A stretch of 64,000 nt of DNA from Pantoea sp. GTDB lineage: Bacteria > Pseudomonadota > Gammaproteobacteria > Enterobacterales > Enterobacteriaceae. How positions within the stretch are numbered: position 1 is the first letter of the stretch; each line of letters begins with the position of its first letter. Made by a program: the position numbers and the translations under genes. Below, in pieces: positions 25,888 to 35,424 of the stretch. The notes beneath the pieces are model-generated. The model saw only the letters and a program-made list of their open reading frames with translations. It was not told where the DNA came from and searched no databases. The DNA lies in the NCBI RefSeq assembly GCF_028283705.1, contig NZ_JAPWKD010000019.1, forward strand, positions 124,001-188,000. The letters run 5' to 3'.

Positions 25888-26859
25888 TCAGTTCCTCTCT
25901 TGATTGTTCATGCCGGTAAGCGGCTGTTGTGCCAGATCCCAGTAGCAGGTACGCTGCTGCTGGTACTGCATGATGAGTTTTCTTTCCGGGGTAAAATGTC
26001 CCACCGTTGCACAGGCAATCCCGCAGCGGGTAAAGCGTTCAGCCACCTCGTCGCAATGTTGTGGTTCCACAGCCAGCAGGAAACCGAAACTGGGGAAGGC
26101 GCACAGCCACTGCTCCAGTTCCACGCCAGCCGGGATGGGAATTTGCGTCAGGTCCAGCCCGGCACCCAGCCCGCTACTCTCCAGCATCATCACCAGCGTG
26201 CCCGCCAGCCCGGCCTGGCTGATGTCTTTCGCTGCCTGAATCAATCCTTCGTCGGCCATCGCCGGTAGCAGAGACAACGCCTGACGCAGGGCCTGAGGGT
26301 CGGCATGGGTTGCCGCATCCCAGTTGTAACCGGGAGGATGCCAGCGCCCATGCAGATTGATCGCCACCATCAGCGTCTGCCCCGGCTGTACGGCAAAGCT
26401 GCTGAGTGGATGGGTCGTTTCCCCCAGCACAGCCACGGCAAGTTGTGGCTGATCGCTACGCAGATTGGTGTGGCCGCCCACCACCGGCACCTGATACGCG
26501 CGTGATGCTGCCGCCATCCCCTGCAGGATCTGCTCCGCATGGGGTAACGCGTCATCCCACAGGGCATTAACCACCGCCAGAGGGCGTCCGCCCATCGCAG
26601 CAATGTCACTCAGATTGACCATCACGCCACACCAGCCGGCAAACCACGGGTCTTCCGCGACAAAGCGATTAATAAATCCCTCCATCGCCAGCAGCTTGTA
26701 GCCGCTGCCATCCGGGATCAGCGCGCAATCATCCCCATTGGGGTTCGGGTTAGGCCAGGCATCGCGCAGCTGCTGCGCCACCTGCTGGATATCACGCTTA
26801 TGGGTGAGGCCGCTAAAAGCACGCAGCCGTGCAATCAGCGCGGGTAAGTCATGATTCAT
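25888..26859 (-). CDS. nitF: Nit1C AIR-synthase-related protein (sll0787-like)
   Basis: A 323-residue PurM/AIR-synthase-fold protein. The N-terminal ATP-binding stretch NGDDCALIPDGSGYKLLAMEG and the VNLSDIAAMGGRPLAVVNAL and VVGGHTNL segments are typical of the fold (ThiL, SelD, PurM, HypE). It overlaps nitE by 4 bases (ATGA). Relatives activate an oxygen or sulfur atom with ATP, so it may phosphorylate a carbonyl or amide group in the pathway (inference). Confidence 0.88.
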   Translation of the reverse strand: MNHDLPALIARLRAFSGLTHKRDIQQVAQQLRDAWPNPNPNGDDCALIPDGSGYKLLAMEGFINRFVAEDPWFAGWCGVMVNLSDIAAMGGRPLAVVNALWDDALPHAEQILQGMAAASRAYQVPVVGGHTNLRSDQPQLAVAVLGETTHPLSSFAVQPGQTLMVAINLHGRWHPPGYNWDAATHADPQALRQALSLLPAMADEGLIQAAKDISQAGLAGTLVMMLESSGLGAGLDLTQIPIPAGVELEQWLCAFPSFGFLLAVEPQHCDEVAERFTRCGIACATVGHFTPERKLIMQYQQQRTCYWDLAQQPLTGMNNQERN

Positions 26860-27419
26860 TGCGCCACCCCCGTCAGAAAGATCGGTATCTCAGCTGGCTT
26901 GCGCACCGGGGTATTGATCACCATGCCACTTAGCGGGTCGTAGCAGGGGGGATAGAAGTTAAGATCGGCCTGCATCCTGGCATGGCGGACACCACGCAAA
27001 TCCAGCCACTCCAGCGTGTGCCAGTGCATGCGGCGAAACAGCGGTTCGTTCTGATGCTGCACCTGGGCATAAAATTCCCGGCAGCCCAGCGCATGAGCGC
27101 TGCACACCGCCAGACGGATCAGCGTCGGCCCCAGTTGGCCCTGGCGACGGTAGGCGTTATCCACGGCGAGACGCGATCCCATCCAGACCCCTGGTGCCAG
27201 TTCATGGATGCGTACCGTGCCCACCACTTCATCATGCCAGCCGCCCACGCTGCCAAGTGCCACCAGCAGCCGGGCATGGCCATCGATGTCATCCAGGTCA
27301 TCGCCCTCAAACAATCCCTGTTCCTGGCAGAACACCCGCTGGCGCAGTGCGTAAGCCTGCCGCCGTTCCCACGGCAGCGTGACCCATTTGATGGTGTAAC
27401 CCGCGTAGTGATTCATCAT
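26856..27419 (-). CDS. nitE: Nit1C GNAT N-acetyltransferase (sll0786-like)
   Basis: A 187-residue GNAT-fold protein. Visible parts are RQRVFCQEQGLFEGDDLDDIDGHA, the acyl-CoA-binding RLAVDNAYRRQGQLGPTLI and FYAQVQHQNEPLFRRMHW. It resembles acyl-homoserine-lactone-synthase-like GNATs of the MSMEG_0567/sll0786 group, always found in Nit1C clusters. It is 6 bases downstream of the radical SAM gene and overlaps nitF. The acylated substrate is not known. Confidence 0.87.
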   Translation of the reverse strand: MMNHYAGYTIKWVTLPWERRQAYALRQRVFCQEQGLFEGDDLDDIDGHARLLVALGSVGGWHDEVVGTVRIHELAPGVWMGSRLAVDNAYRRQGQLGPTLIRLAVCSAHALGCREFYAQVQHQNEPLFRRMHWHTLEWLDLRGVRHARMQADLNFYPPCYDPLSGMVINTPVRKPAEIPIFLTGVAQ

Positions 27420-27425
27420 GCCCCC

Positions 27426-28535
27426 TTACGCCATCGCCTGTTCGAAGCTGGAAAGTGATGAGCAGGCACCGCAACGGCCACACCCCGCCTTGATATCGCT
27501 GGAACGCAGGCTTGCCTGGCTCAGCATCTGCCCGAGCGGCTGCAAAATGGACGACATAAACTGGCTGTCAGGGGCCGGATGATGTTCCAGCGGTGTGCCG
27601 CTGATCGGAACAAAAGGCACCACAAACGGATAAACCCCGAGGTCAATCAACGTCTTCGACAGCGACAGGATGGCATGCGGCGTATCGCCCAGACCCGCCA
27701 GGATATAGGTACTGACCTGGCCCCGGCCAAACACCGCCACCGCATCGGCGAACGCCTCAAGATACTGATCCACGCTCACCTGGGCCTTACCCGGCATAAT
27801 GCGGGCGCGCACTTCCGGCGTGACAGCTTCGAGATGCATGCCCAGCGCATCAATGCCTGCGTCTTTCATGCGTCGGAACCATTTCGCATCTCCCGGTGGC
27901 TCGCATTGTCCCTGCAACGGCAAATCCACCGCCGCTTTGATGGCGAGCGCACTTTCCACCAGAATGCGGGCACCACGGTCGCTGCCTGAGGGGGTGCCGG
28001 TGGTCATCACCATATGTTTCACCCCATCCAGCTCCACGGCCGCTTTTGCCACTTCTGCCAGTTGCTGCGGGGTTTTACGCGCAATGGTGCTGCCCGCCGC
28101 CAGCGACTGCCCGATAGCGCAAAACTGGCAGGCTTTGGCGCGATTTTCATAGCGGATGCAGGTTTGCAGCACGGTGGTCGCCAGCACGTCGGTGCCATGC
28201 AGCGTCGCAATCTGCGAGTAGGGTACGCCGTCCGCCGTCTGTCGCTCATAAAAACGCGGTTTCTGGGCGATGCTGATCTCCCGCACCGGAATCAGGTTGT
28301 TGTACAGCCGGGTGGCACCGGACTCCTCGTGTTTCACCTGCCACGGCGACTGGCGCGCGGAATGGGTGTAGATCGGCACCATCACCGTCACACCATCGAT
28401 ATTCATCGCCTGATGATCCGATGGCCCGGCGCCGCCATGACGGCTGACATGGTCCTGGCGGGGATTGATCACGTTAACCCCCTGGGTAAGCAGCTCAGTG
28501 ATCAGCTGCTGGCGCGTAGACGGTACGTTCTGCAT
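27426..28535 (-). CDS. nitD: Nit1C radical SAM protein (MSMEG_0568-like)
   Basis: A 369-residue radical SAM protein. Its cluster motif is [14 protein letters not shown], spacing CX9CX2C instead of the usual CX3CX2C. The glycine-rich [12 protein letters not shown] follows. The C-terminus has CGRCGAC, a possible second iron-sulfur site. The start was set at ATG 28535 (ribosome site GGAGGA) although the frame opens at 28631; this overlaps the nitrilase end by 41 bases. Biotin-synthase-like layout suggests radical-based rearrangement or sulfur chemistry. The reaction is not known with certainty. Confidence 0.88.
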   Translation of the reverse strand: MQNVPSTRQQLITELLTQGVNVINPRQDHVSRHGGAGPSDHQAMNIDGVTVMVPIYTHSARQSPWQVKHEESGATRLYNNLIPVREISIAQKPRFYERQTADGVPYSQIATLHGTDVLATTVLQTCIRYENRAKACQFCAIGQSLAAGSTIARKTPQQLAEVAKAAVELDGVKHMVMTTGTPSGSDRGARILVESALAIKAAVDLPLQGQCEPPGDAKWFRRMKDAGIDALGMHLEAVTPEVRARIMPGKAQVSVDQYLEAFADAVAVFGRGQVSTYILAGLGDTPHAILSLSKTLIDLGVYPFVVPFVPISGTPLEHHPAPDSQFMSSILQPLGQMLSQASLRSSDIKAGCGRCGACSSLSSFEQAMA

Positions 28536-29496
28536 CGCGGTCTCCTCCCATTTCGGACTCATCATCACGCGCCACCACATAACGGGCAGGTGTCGCGTCA
28601 AGGCGCAGGCTGAGTAATTCTGGTCGGGCATAGTGGCCGACAGAATCCATCATGCGTTTGCGTTTGGTGATCAGGGCCATGTCCAGATCGGCAATCAAAA
28701 TCCCCTCACCTTCGGTCAGCGGCGGCACCAGGTGACGGCCTTCCGGCGAGATGATGGCGGTGTTGCAGCCGCCACGCAGACCCTTCTGTAAGGCCGGGTC
28801 GCTGGTCAGTTCGTTGATTTGCTCCTCAGTGAGCCAGCCAGTGGCATTGATGACAAAGCAACCGGACTCCAGCGCATGATGGCGAATGGTGACGTCCATC
28901 TGCTCGGCAAAAATCGGCCCCACCAGCGAACCGGGGAACTGGCTGCAATGGATCTCCTCGTGCTGAGTCATCAGGCTGTAGCGCGCCAGCGGGTTGTAGT
29001 GCTCCCAGCAAGCTAAGGCTCCGATGCGCCCAACCGCGGACTCCACCACCTTCAATCCGGCACCGTCTCCCTGCCCCCAGATCATCCGTTCGTGATAGGT
29101 CGGGGTGATCTTGCGACGCTTCAGCACAAGTTCCCCGCTGGCATCAAACACCAGTTGGGTGTTGTAGAGCGTGCCGTGGTCACGCTCATTCACCCCCAGC
29201 ACCACCACGATGTTGCGCAGACGGGCACGTTCGCCCACCGCATGGGTGATCGGGCCGGGCACCACCACCGCCTGGTCATACAATTTCAGATGCGCCGCCC
29301 CGGCGGTCATCGCGGGCGTGATAAACGAGAAGTAGGGGTAGTAAGGTACAAAAGTCTCAGGAAAGACAATGATCTCTGCCCCCTGTGCGGCTGCCTGATC
29401 GATAGCGTCCAGCACCCGGGCCAGCGTTTTGCTGGCCTCATGGAGATCTGGCGCAATCTGGGCGGCGGCGGCACGAATAATGCGTGACTCAGCCAT
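28495..29496 (-). CDS. nitC: Nit1C nitrilase (Nit6803-like)
   Basis: A 333-residue nitrilase with the triad E47 (FPETF), K129 (RRKITPT) and C163 ([10 protein letters not shown]). It closely resembles the Synechocystis Nit6803/Nit1 branch. In cyanide-utilising Pseudomonas and Burkholderia, nitC of this cluster is induced by cyanide and needed for growth on it (established for those strains). Here it follows nitB after 13 bases and precedes nitD. The true nitrile substrate in this bacterium is unknown. Confidence 0.92.
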   Translation of the reverse strand: MAESRIIRAAAAQIAPDLHEASKTLARVLDAIDQAAAQGAEIIVFPETFVPYYPYFSFITPAMTAGAAHLKLYDQAVVVPGPITHAVGERARLRNIVVVLGVNERDHGTLYNTQLVFDASGELVLKRRKITPTYHERMIWGQGDGAGLKVVESAVGRIGALACWEHYNPLARYSLMTQHEEIHCSQFPGSLVGPIFAEQMDVTIRHHALESGCFVINATGWLTEEQINELTSDPALQKGLRGGCNTAIISPEGRHLVPPLTEGEGILIADLDMALITKRKRMMDSVGHYARPELLSLRLDATPARYVVARDDESEMGGDRDAERTVYAPAADH

Positions 29497-29509
29497 AACG
29501 CGCCTCCGC

Positions 29510-29992
29510 TTACATCGTCCAGGTATCGATGATCACCGCGTTGTCACGCACGTGCAGCAGTTTCAGGTCCAGCACATCCAGCGGATTGATTGGACGAACC
29601 CCTTCCAGCAGCGAAGGCTCGCCGTGACCATACAGGGCCTGTAAGGCAAAGCGGCAGGCGTAAACTTTGCCGCCTTCAGACATAAATTTGGTCAGCTGAT
29701 TGGCATAGTTCTGGTGACCGGGAAAAGCTTCGGCTCCGATGGTCGGGAAACCACGCTGCACGCCGAGCAATACGCCTGGTCCATACAGCAGAATGGAGGT
29801 TTCGAATCCTTTACGTTGCAGCCGGGTAGCCTGGAGCATGTTGACGAAACCGATCGAGCCTTCAAAAGCCACGGTGTGGAAAGTCACCAGCGCCTTCTGG
29901 CCCGGCTCCGCCTTCACATCTTCAAACACTTTTTCTTCGTAATCGACAAAGAAATCACCCGTCTTATGAGCTGGCAAAGTTACTTTTGGCAT
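29510..29992 (-). CDS. nitB: Nit1C conserved protein (sll0783/MSMEG_0572-like)
   Basis: A 160-residue soluble protein at the head of the Nit1C operon. It begins [20 protein letters not shown] and contains [14 protein letters not shown] and [14 protein letters not shown], a DsrE-like layout with one conserved cysteine in the latter stretch. The frame opens at 30112, but ATG 29992 has a GGGAGA ribosome site and the conserved N-terminus. In cyanotrophs nitB rises sharply with cyanide. Synechocystis sll0783 is a nitrogen-starvation gene. Biochemical role unknown. Confidence 0.87.
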   Translation of the reverse strand: MPKVTLPAHKTGDFFVDYEEKVFEDVKAEPGQKALVTFHTVAFEGSIGFVNMLQATRLQRKGFETSILLYGPGVLLGVQRGFPTIGAEAFPGHQNYANQLTKFMSEGGKVYACRFALQALYGHGEPSLLEGVRPINPLDVLDLKLLHVRDNAVIIDTWTM

Positions 29993-30359
29993 AGCACGTT
30001 TCTCCCGGTTTTGATCAGGGGGAGCCTCGCTCCCCGTCATGGTACATCGCAGGTGATGCACAGAGACTGGAGCAAGGTACGTGCCAGCGGCAGATCCGGG
30101 GCATGCAATCAATAGCCCATCAAATGCTCAAATTATGCGCAAAAAAAATTTTCATCCTACTAACATTCCCATAACCTGCCGTGCAAGATAGTGAGAAATC
30201 ACGTTGAGATGCACTGAATTGATGCCAATTTGCACCATAAATGCACACAACTAAAATCATCATGCAATCAATGATGCAATCAATGGATAAGGTGATTGCA
30301 GATTAACCTCCGCCAGGCAATAGTGATGCACACTTCGCCATTTTGCTGGAATTGTCTGC
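29993..30359. promoter_or_regulatory. Divergent control region of Nit1C and the MocR gene
   Basis: 367 bases without a gene, AT-rich from 30120 on. ATGCAATCA occurs at 30103-30111, 30262-30270 and 30274-30282, and its reverse complement core TGATTGCA at 30293-30300. Two close direct repeats plus an inverted copy are the layout often bound by MocR/PdxR-type regulators, and the divergent MocR gene starts 60 bases further. Confidence 0.65.
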
Positions 30360-31760
30360 ATGCTTAATAAACTCGGCAGTCGCTGGAACAGCTATCAAAA
30401 TCAGAACACCCAACGCCCGGCTTATCTGTTGATTGCCGATATCATCGCCGACGGCATCAACAGCGGCGAGTTTCAGCCCCGCGATCGTCTGCCGCCGTTA
30501 CGTGAGCTGGCACTGCTGCTGGCGCTCAATTACACCACCGTGACCCGTGGCTACGCGGAAGCCAAACGGCGTGGATTGATTGACTCACGGCCAGGCCTCG
30601 GCAGTTACATTCGTGGTAAGGTGCCCGCCGTCCCGCTGAGCGGGGGTAGCAGTTATGAGATGACGATGAATTCACCGATTGAACCCGGTATCGAGCTGGC
30701 ACAGGCGATCAGTGAAGGGGCGATTAACCTGTTCGCGCAGAAAAACATTCTCAGCCTGCTGCGTTACCAGGATTTTGGCGGGCAGGCCGATGATAAGGCG
30801 ATGGCAAAGGTCTGGCTGGAGAAGCAGTTGCCCGCCGTGAGCATGGAAGACATTCTGGTCGCCCCTGGGATCCATAGCGCACTGGTGGGACTGCTGACCC
30901 TGCTGTGCCGCAAGGGTGGCAGCGTGTGCGTCAGTGATTTGATCTACCCGGGCCTGAAAGCCATCGCCAGCCAGCTGAATATTACGCTGCAATCCCTGCC
31001 CTGCGATGAAGATGGCCCGCTGCCGCGCGCCTTTGAACATCAATGCCAGACCGGCAACATCAGCGCATTGTATATCAATCCCACCATCCAGAACCCCACC
31101 ACCCTGACGCTGCCGCTGCGCCGCCGTGAAGCGCTGGCTGATGTGGCATCACGTTACAGCGTGCCAGTGATTGAGGATGAGGCTTATGCTGCGCTGGCGA
31201 CACAGCATATTGCGTCGTTCAGCGAGCTCATCCCTGAACTGACCTGGTACGTCACCGGCATGTCCAAATGTTTTGGGCCGGGGCTGCGCACCGCATTTAT
31301 CAAAGGTCCGGGTAAGCGCAATACCCAGCTGCTGGCGGGTGCGCTGCGCGCCCTGAACGTCATGGCCAGCCCGATTACCAACGCGCTGGCGACCCAGTGG
31401 ATCAGCGATGGCACCGCCGATCGGGTGTTGCTTTCCGTGCGTGCCGAATCGGTGATTCGCCAGAAAATGGCCAGTGACATTTTGCGCGATTTTAGTTACC
31501 GAGCCACACCGCAGGGTTTCCACCTCTGGTTGCAGCTGCCGCGTCATTTCAACTGGAATCCTGCCGAGATGGCGGTAAAGCTGCGCGAGCTTGGCGTTAG
31601 TGCTGTCTCAAGTGCGGCCTTTTGCACCGATAATAACCCACCGGATGCGCTGCGTATTTGTCTGGGTGGCTCCTGGTCACGGGAAACCTGCGCGGAAAAT
31701 TTACAGACTATTGCCCATGTCATGCTGAATCCTCAGCATTACGGCAGTGTGATCCTTTAA
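30360..31760 (+). CDS. MocR-type (GntR-aminotransferase) transcriptional regulator
   Basis: A 466-residue fusion. An N-terminal GntR winged helix (PAYLLIADIIADGINSGEF, PPLRELALLLALNYTTVTRGY, about 20-85) is joined to a class I aminotransferase-like domain. The PLP lysine lies in TGMSKCFGPGLR. MocR proteins sense amino compounds through PLP. It is divergent from the Nit1C operon and very likely controls it; the repeated boxes in the gap support this. Other Nit1C clusters carry different regulators. Confidence 0.92.
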   Translation: MLNKLGSRWNSYQNQNTQRPAYLLIADIIADGINSGEFQPRDRLPPLRELALLLALNYTTVTRGYAEAKRRGLIDSRPGLGSYIRGKVPAVPLSGGSSYEMTMNSPIEPGIELAQAISEGAINLFAQKNILSLLRYQDFGGQADDKAMAKVWLEKQLPAVSMEDILVAPGIHSALVGLLTLLCRKGGSVCVSDLIYPGLKAIASQLNITLQSLPCDEDGPLPRAFEHQCQTGNISALYINPTIQNPTTLTLPLRRREALADVASRYSVPVIEDEAYAALATQHIASFSELIPELTWYVTGMSKCFGPGLRTAFIKGPGKRNTQLLAGALRALNVMASPITNALATQWISDGTADRVLLSVRAESVIRQKMASDILRDFSYRATPQGFHLWLQLPRHFNWNPAEMAVKLRELGVSAVSSAAFCTDNNPPDALRICLGGSWSRETCAENLQTIAHVMLNPQHYGSVIL

Positions 31761-31842
31761 GCATATTAATGGGTTCTCTTGAATAATGATGATGATGCTG
31801 GCAACATTGATCGCCTGTTTTAATTAAATCGGGTAAGTCAGG

Positions 31843-32400
31843 ATGACATGGCCTAAATTTGCTGACATCAAAATATTTTTTATGGGGTTATTGCGAAAAA
31901 TAAACTGGGAAGCGTTTTCGGTCATCGTCGCTTTAGGCATATTTCTCTGGGGCAATCACTCTGCCTCAGTGGATAAAGAACAAAATGCTATTGATGAAGT
32001 GCAAAAAATAAAAATCATGCTGCACTCCGAGGTGGAATATAACCTGCAGGCGGTGGAAACCGGAGGCTATGAGCAATCCCTCGTCGAGGGGCTTGAAGTC
32101 TGCGTCCCTTTACCAGATAACGATAGCGAAGCTATTGAGCGGCTTGATGTTGTTGCTGGCTATTTGCATGATGATATTTATAAAGCCACGTTGCCTAAGT
32201 TACAGAACCTCCCCCCTGAGTATGTCGACAAACTGGTACGTTATTATAACGCCATCGGCAGGTTCAAAGATTTAAGCGCGGTGATAAAAACCAATGGCGG
32301 CAATCAAAGCAAGATCAATTTGTTTAAGAGTGAATATTATGCTCTGGTGACGCAATCCGCCGCGCTGGAAGAATTGCTGCGTGCGAAAGAGGCGTCATGA
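31843..32400 (+). CDS. Hypothetical protein with one membrane segment
   Basis: A 185-residue protein that I do not recognise. One transmembrane segment (AFSVIVALGIFLWG, about residues 24-38) is followed by a charged, mostly helical region (about 45-185) with possible coiled-coil character (DKEQNAIDEVQKIKIMLH and the KEAS end). An AGGATGA ribosome site precedes ATG 31843. It is 57 bases upstream of the Sel1-repeat gene and may be co-transcribed. Confidence 0.7.
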   Translation: MTWPKFADIKIFFMGLLRKINWEAFSVIVALGIFLWGNHSASVDKEQNAIDEVQKIKIMLHSEVEYNLQAVETGGYEQSLVEGLEVCVPLPDNDSEAIERLDVVAGYLHDDIYKATLPKLQNLPPEYVDKLVRYYNAIGRFKDLSAVIKTNGGNQSKINLFKSEYYALVTQSAALEELLRAKEAS

Positions 32401-32457
32401 TGTTGTTCATGTACTTAATTCCCCTTCTTAGCCATTGCCCCTCTGGATAATATTGAG

Positions 32458-33698
32458 ATGAAACTATTTACCCCTAACGCTATCGCTCTGCTGGTGACAT
32501 TATTTTGTTGCAGTGCTACCTATGCCGGGGAAAGTCTGGCTGATTTGCAAACTGCGGCAACTAACGGTAATGCCGCCGCCCAAACGACCCTCGGCATCGA
32601 TTACCTGAAAGGTGACGGCGTCACGCAAAATTATAGCAAAGCACAGGCGTGGCTGGAAAAAGCGGTGGCTCAGGATGACCCGGATGCCTGTTATGCACTC
32701 GCCATGATGTATACCTATGGTAATGGTGTGTCGAAGAATCTTGATAAAGCCATCGAGCTGTATAAAAAGGCCGGTCCGGCGCAGCAGGGCGACGCTTACA
32801 ACAATCTGGCGGTAATCTATGGCAAGGGATTGAATGGTAAAAAAGATCCCGTTCAGGCCATTAAGTATTATCAACTGGCCGCTGATGCCGGTAACAGCGA
32901 GTCGCAGGTGGTGATCGGCTGGAAATATGCCACCGGTGATGGGGTGCCTAAAAACACTCGTAAGGCGTTTCAGTATTATGAGAAGTCCCAGCCGCGCTCG
33001 GTAACCCTCAGGGACAGGCTTCCCTCGCCAGCGCGTACGACGATGGGATCGGGGTAAAACGTAACGATGCGCTCGCCGCTGACCAGGGCAACAGTTCCGC
33101 AATGGCCAATCTGGGCGCCATGCTCACTGATGGTGAAGGCGTGAAGCAGGATTACACCAAAGCCCGCTTTTATCTGGAACAGGCGGTGGCGAAAGACGTG
33201 CCAGAGGCGATGACCACCCTTGGATATCTTTATCTCAACGGGCTGGGCGTGAAAAAGGATTATTCCAAAGCGACTGAGCTCTATAGCACCGCCTGTGATC
33301 GCGGGGTGCCGAAAGCCTGCTCTACCGTGAAAGAGATGAAAGCGAAAAAGATTTATCGGGTCAGCACTGCCAGCCAACCCTCAGCCACCACAACACCACA
33401 GCGTCTGATCGCGAAATCCATCGATGAGGGAGTTAACGCGACCTTTTCCTGGCAAGGCGACGATGCCACCTTCAAAGCTAACGGGCATGCCGAGGATTGC
33501 TCATTTTTGAAAGACTTCTCAGAAGAAGGAGGCAATCTCGCCACCTCTTTTGTCTGCACGGGAAATGTCCAGATCGTGCTGAAGCAATTTAAAACCACGA
33601 AGAATGCCTATATCGCGGTATCCACTAACAACTTCAAGGATGAGGTGAAATCTTTCGCGGTTAATGTTTACACCGTGGAAACCTCCGCCGCTAACTGA
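32458..33698 (+). pseudogene. Frameshifted secreted Sel1-repeat protein
   Basis: A signal peptide (FTPNAIALLVTLFCCSATYA) leads into Sel1-like repeats (for example YLKGDGVTQNYSKAQAWLEKA) that run until about 32990. The repeats resume in another frame: ALGNPQGQASLASAYDDGIGVKRND from 32994, then MANLGAMLTDGEGVKQDYTKA and further repeats, with a C-terminal domain to 33698. The first frame stops at 33057. Around 33076-33080 one repeat also seems to lack about ten residues, so there may be two lesions. An intact form would be about 410 residues in the periplasm. True decay and sequence error are both possible. Confidence 0.78.
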
Positions 33699-33743
33699 CA
33701 AGTGTTGCCGACTCTACGACTGTAGGTCGGCTGCCCACGCCGA

Positions 33744-34640
<897 letters not shown>

Positions 34641-34704
34641 TTACGCCTCTTTGTCATCTTTTGTCAGGCTACCGGCCTGAAAACCATACACAAACTGAAA
34701 TATA

Positions 34705-34719
34705 TGTGATTTATTCACA
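34705..34719. promoter_or_regulatory. Inverted repeat TGTGA-N5-TCACA
   Basis: TGTGA TTTAT TCACA, 68 bases upstream of the LysR start at 34637. The arms match a CRP half-site but the spacer is 5 rather than 6 bases; it could equally be a LysR autoregulatory site. Confidence 0.35.
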
Positions 34720-34920
34720 AATTGACCAGAAAAAGCTGACGGATTGTGACATAAGCCCTGTTCTAAGCCAGATTTCGGTTCAATGCTTAACCTTTTGGAG
34801 CGGTACTGATGAGTTTTACTCATTACGCCTATCGGGTTTTGCCCGCTAATAAACTGTAATTCGTAATGATACTATTATCTCGTCGTTAGCCAACTCTTCT
34901 TTTAATTATGTGAGGTTTCT

Positions 34921-35174
34921 ATGAAAACGTTAATCGCTTCCGCTTTTGCCTTAACCACTCTTTTGCTGTTAACAGCGCCTTTGCCGTCGATGTCATCAAC
35001 GATACCGCCGGTAAACAAAAAGTCGGTGTGGTTTCTGCTTCCGGTGCCTATTCCCTCGACGGGCTGACCAATAAACTGGCGGATAAGGCCGAGGCACAGG
35101 GCGCAACATCAATGAAAATTATCGCCGCTGGCGGTGAAAATAAACTTTACGGTGTGGCGGAAATTTATAAGTAA
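34921..35174 (+). pseudogene. Frameshifted DUF1471 (BhsA/YhcN-like) small periplasmic protein
   Basis: The signal-peptide start MKTLIASAFALTTLLLLT is in one frame; the mature protein (VDVINDTAGKQKVGVVSASG to LYGVAEIYK) is in another. They meet near 34971-34980, within the signal peptide (ACAGCGCCTTTGCC). Restoring one base gives a typical 80-residue DUF1471 protein with the family GAxSLDGLTNKLADKAEAQGA pattern. As written the first frame stops after about 48 residues. True inactivation or a sequence error are both possible. Confidence 0.75.
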
Positions 35175-35294
35175 TTCCCCCGTTCTGAAGACCAAATAAG
35201 CCGATATAAGCCCTTCTCCGGATTAATTTAATTCTATTGCGTACACCTGGTATCGGTGTCCTGGTTTGCTATTGTCTGGAATAAATGGATGTCA

Positions 35295-35328
35295 CCGAAC
35301 GCCCTGGCTGGCGTTCGGCATCTTTTAT
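35295..35328 (+). terminator. Probable terminator upstream of the MFS gene
   Basis: Stem CCGAACGCC/GGCGTTCGG with a 6-base loop, followed by CATCTTTTAT. About 120 bases after the DUF1471 gene. Confidence 0.5.
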
Positions 35329-35424
35329 GAATCCGCCTCATAAGGTCAATCCCTGTCGCCAGGCTAATCATCGGCAAAAAATCTGTTAATTTACCTGCAG
35401 ATACCGATTGTTCTCCGCACCTGC

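Noticed and set aside
30262..30300. CRISPR-like array from repeated ATGCAATCA
   Set aside because: Units are 9 bases, unevenly spaced and lie in a promoter region; an operator is the better reading.
33102..33698. A free-standing second Sel1 protein
   Set aside because: No ribosome site or signal peptide, and the same frame already encodes Sel1 repeats upstream of the ATG, so it is the 3' part of a broken gene.
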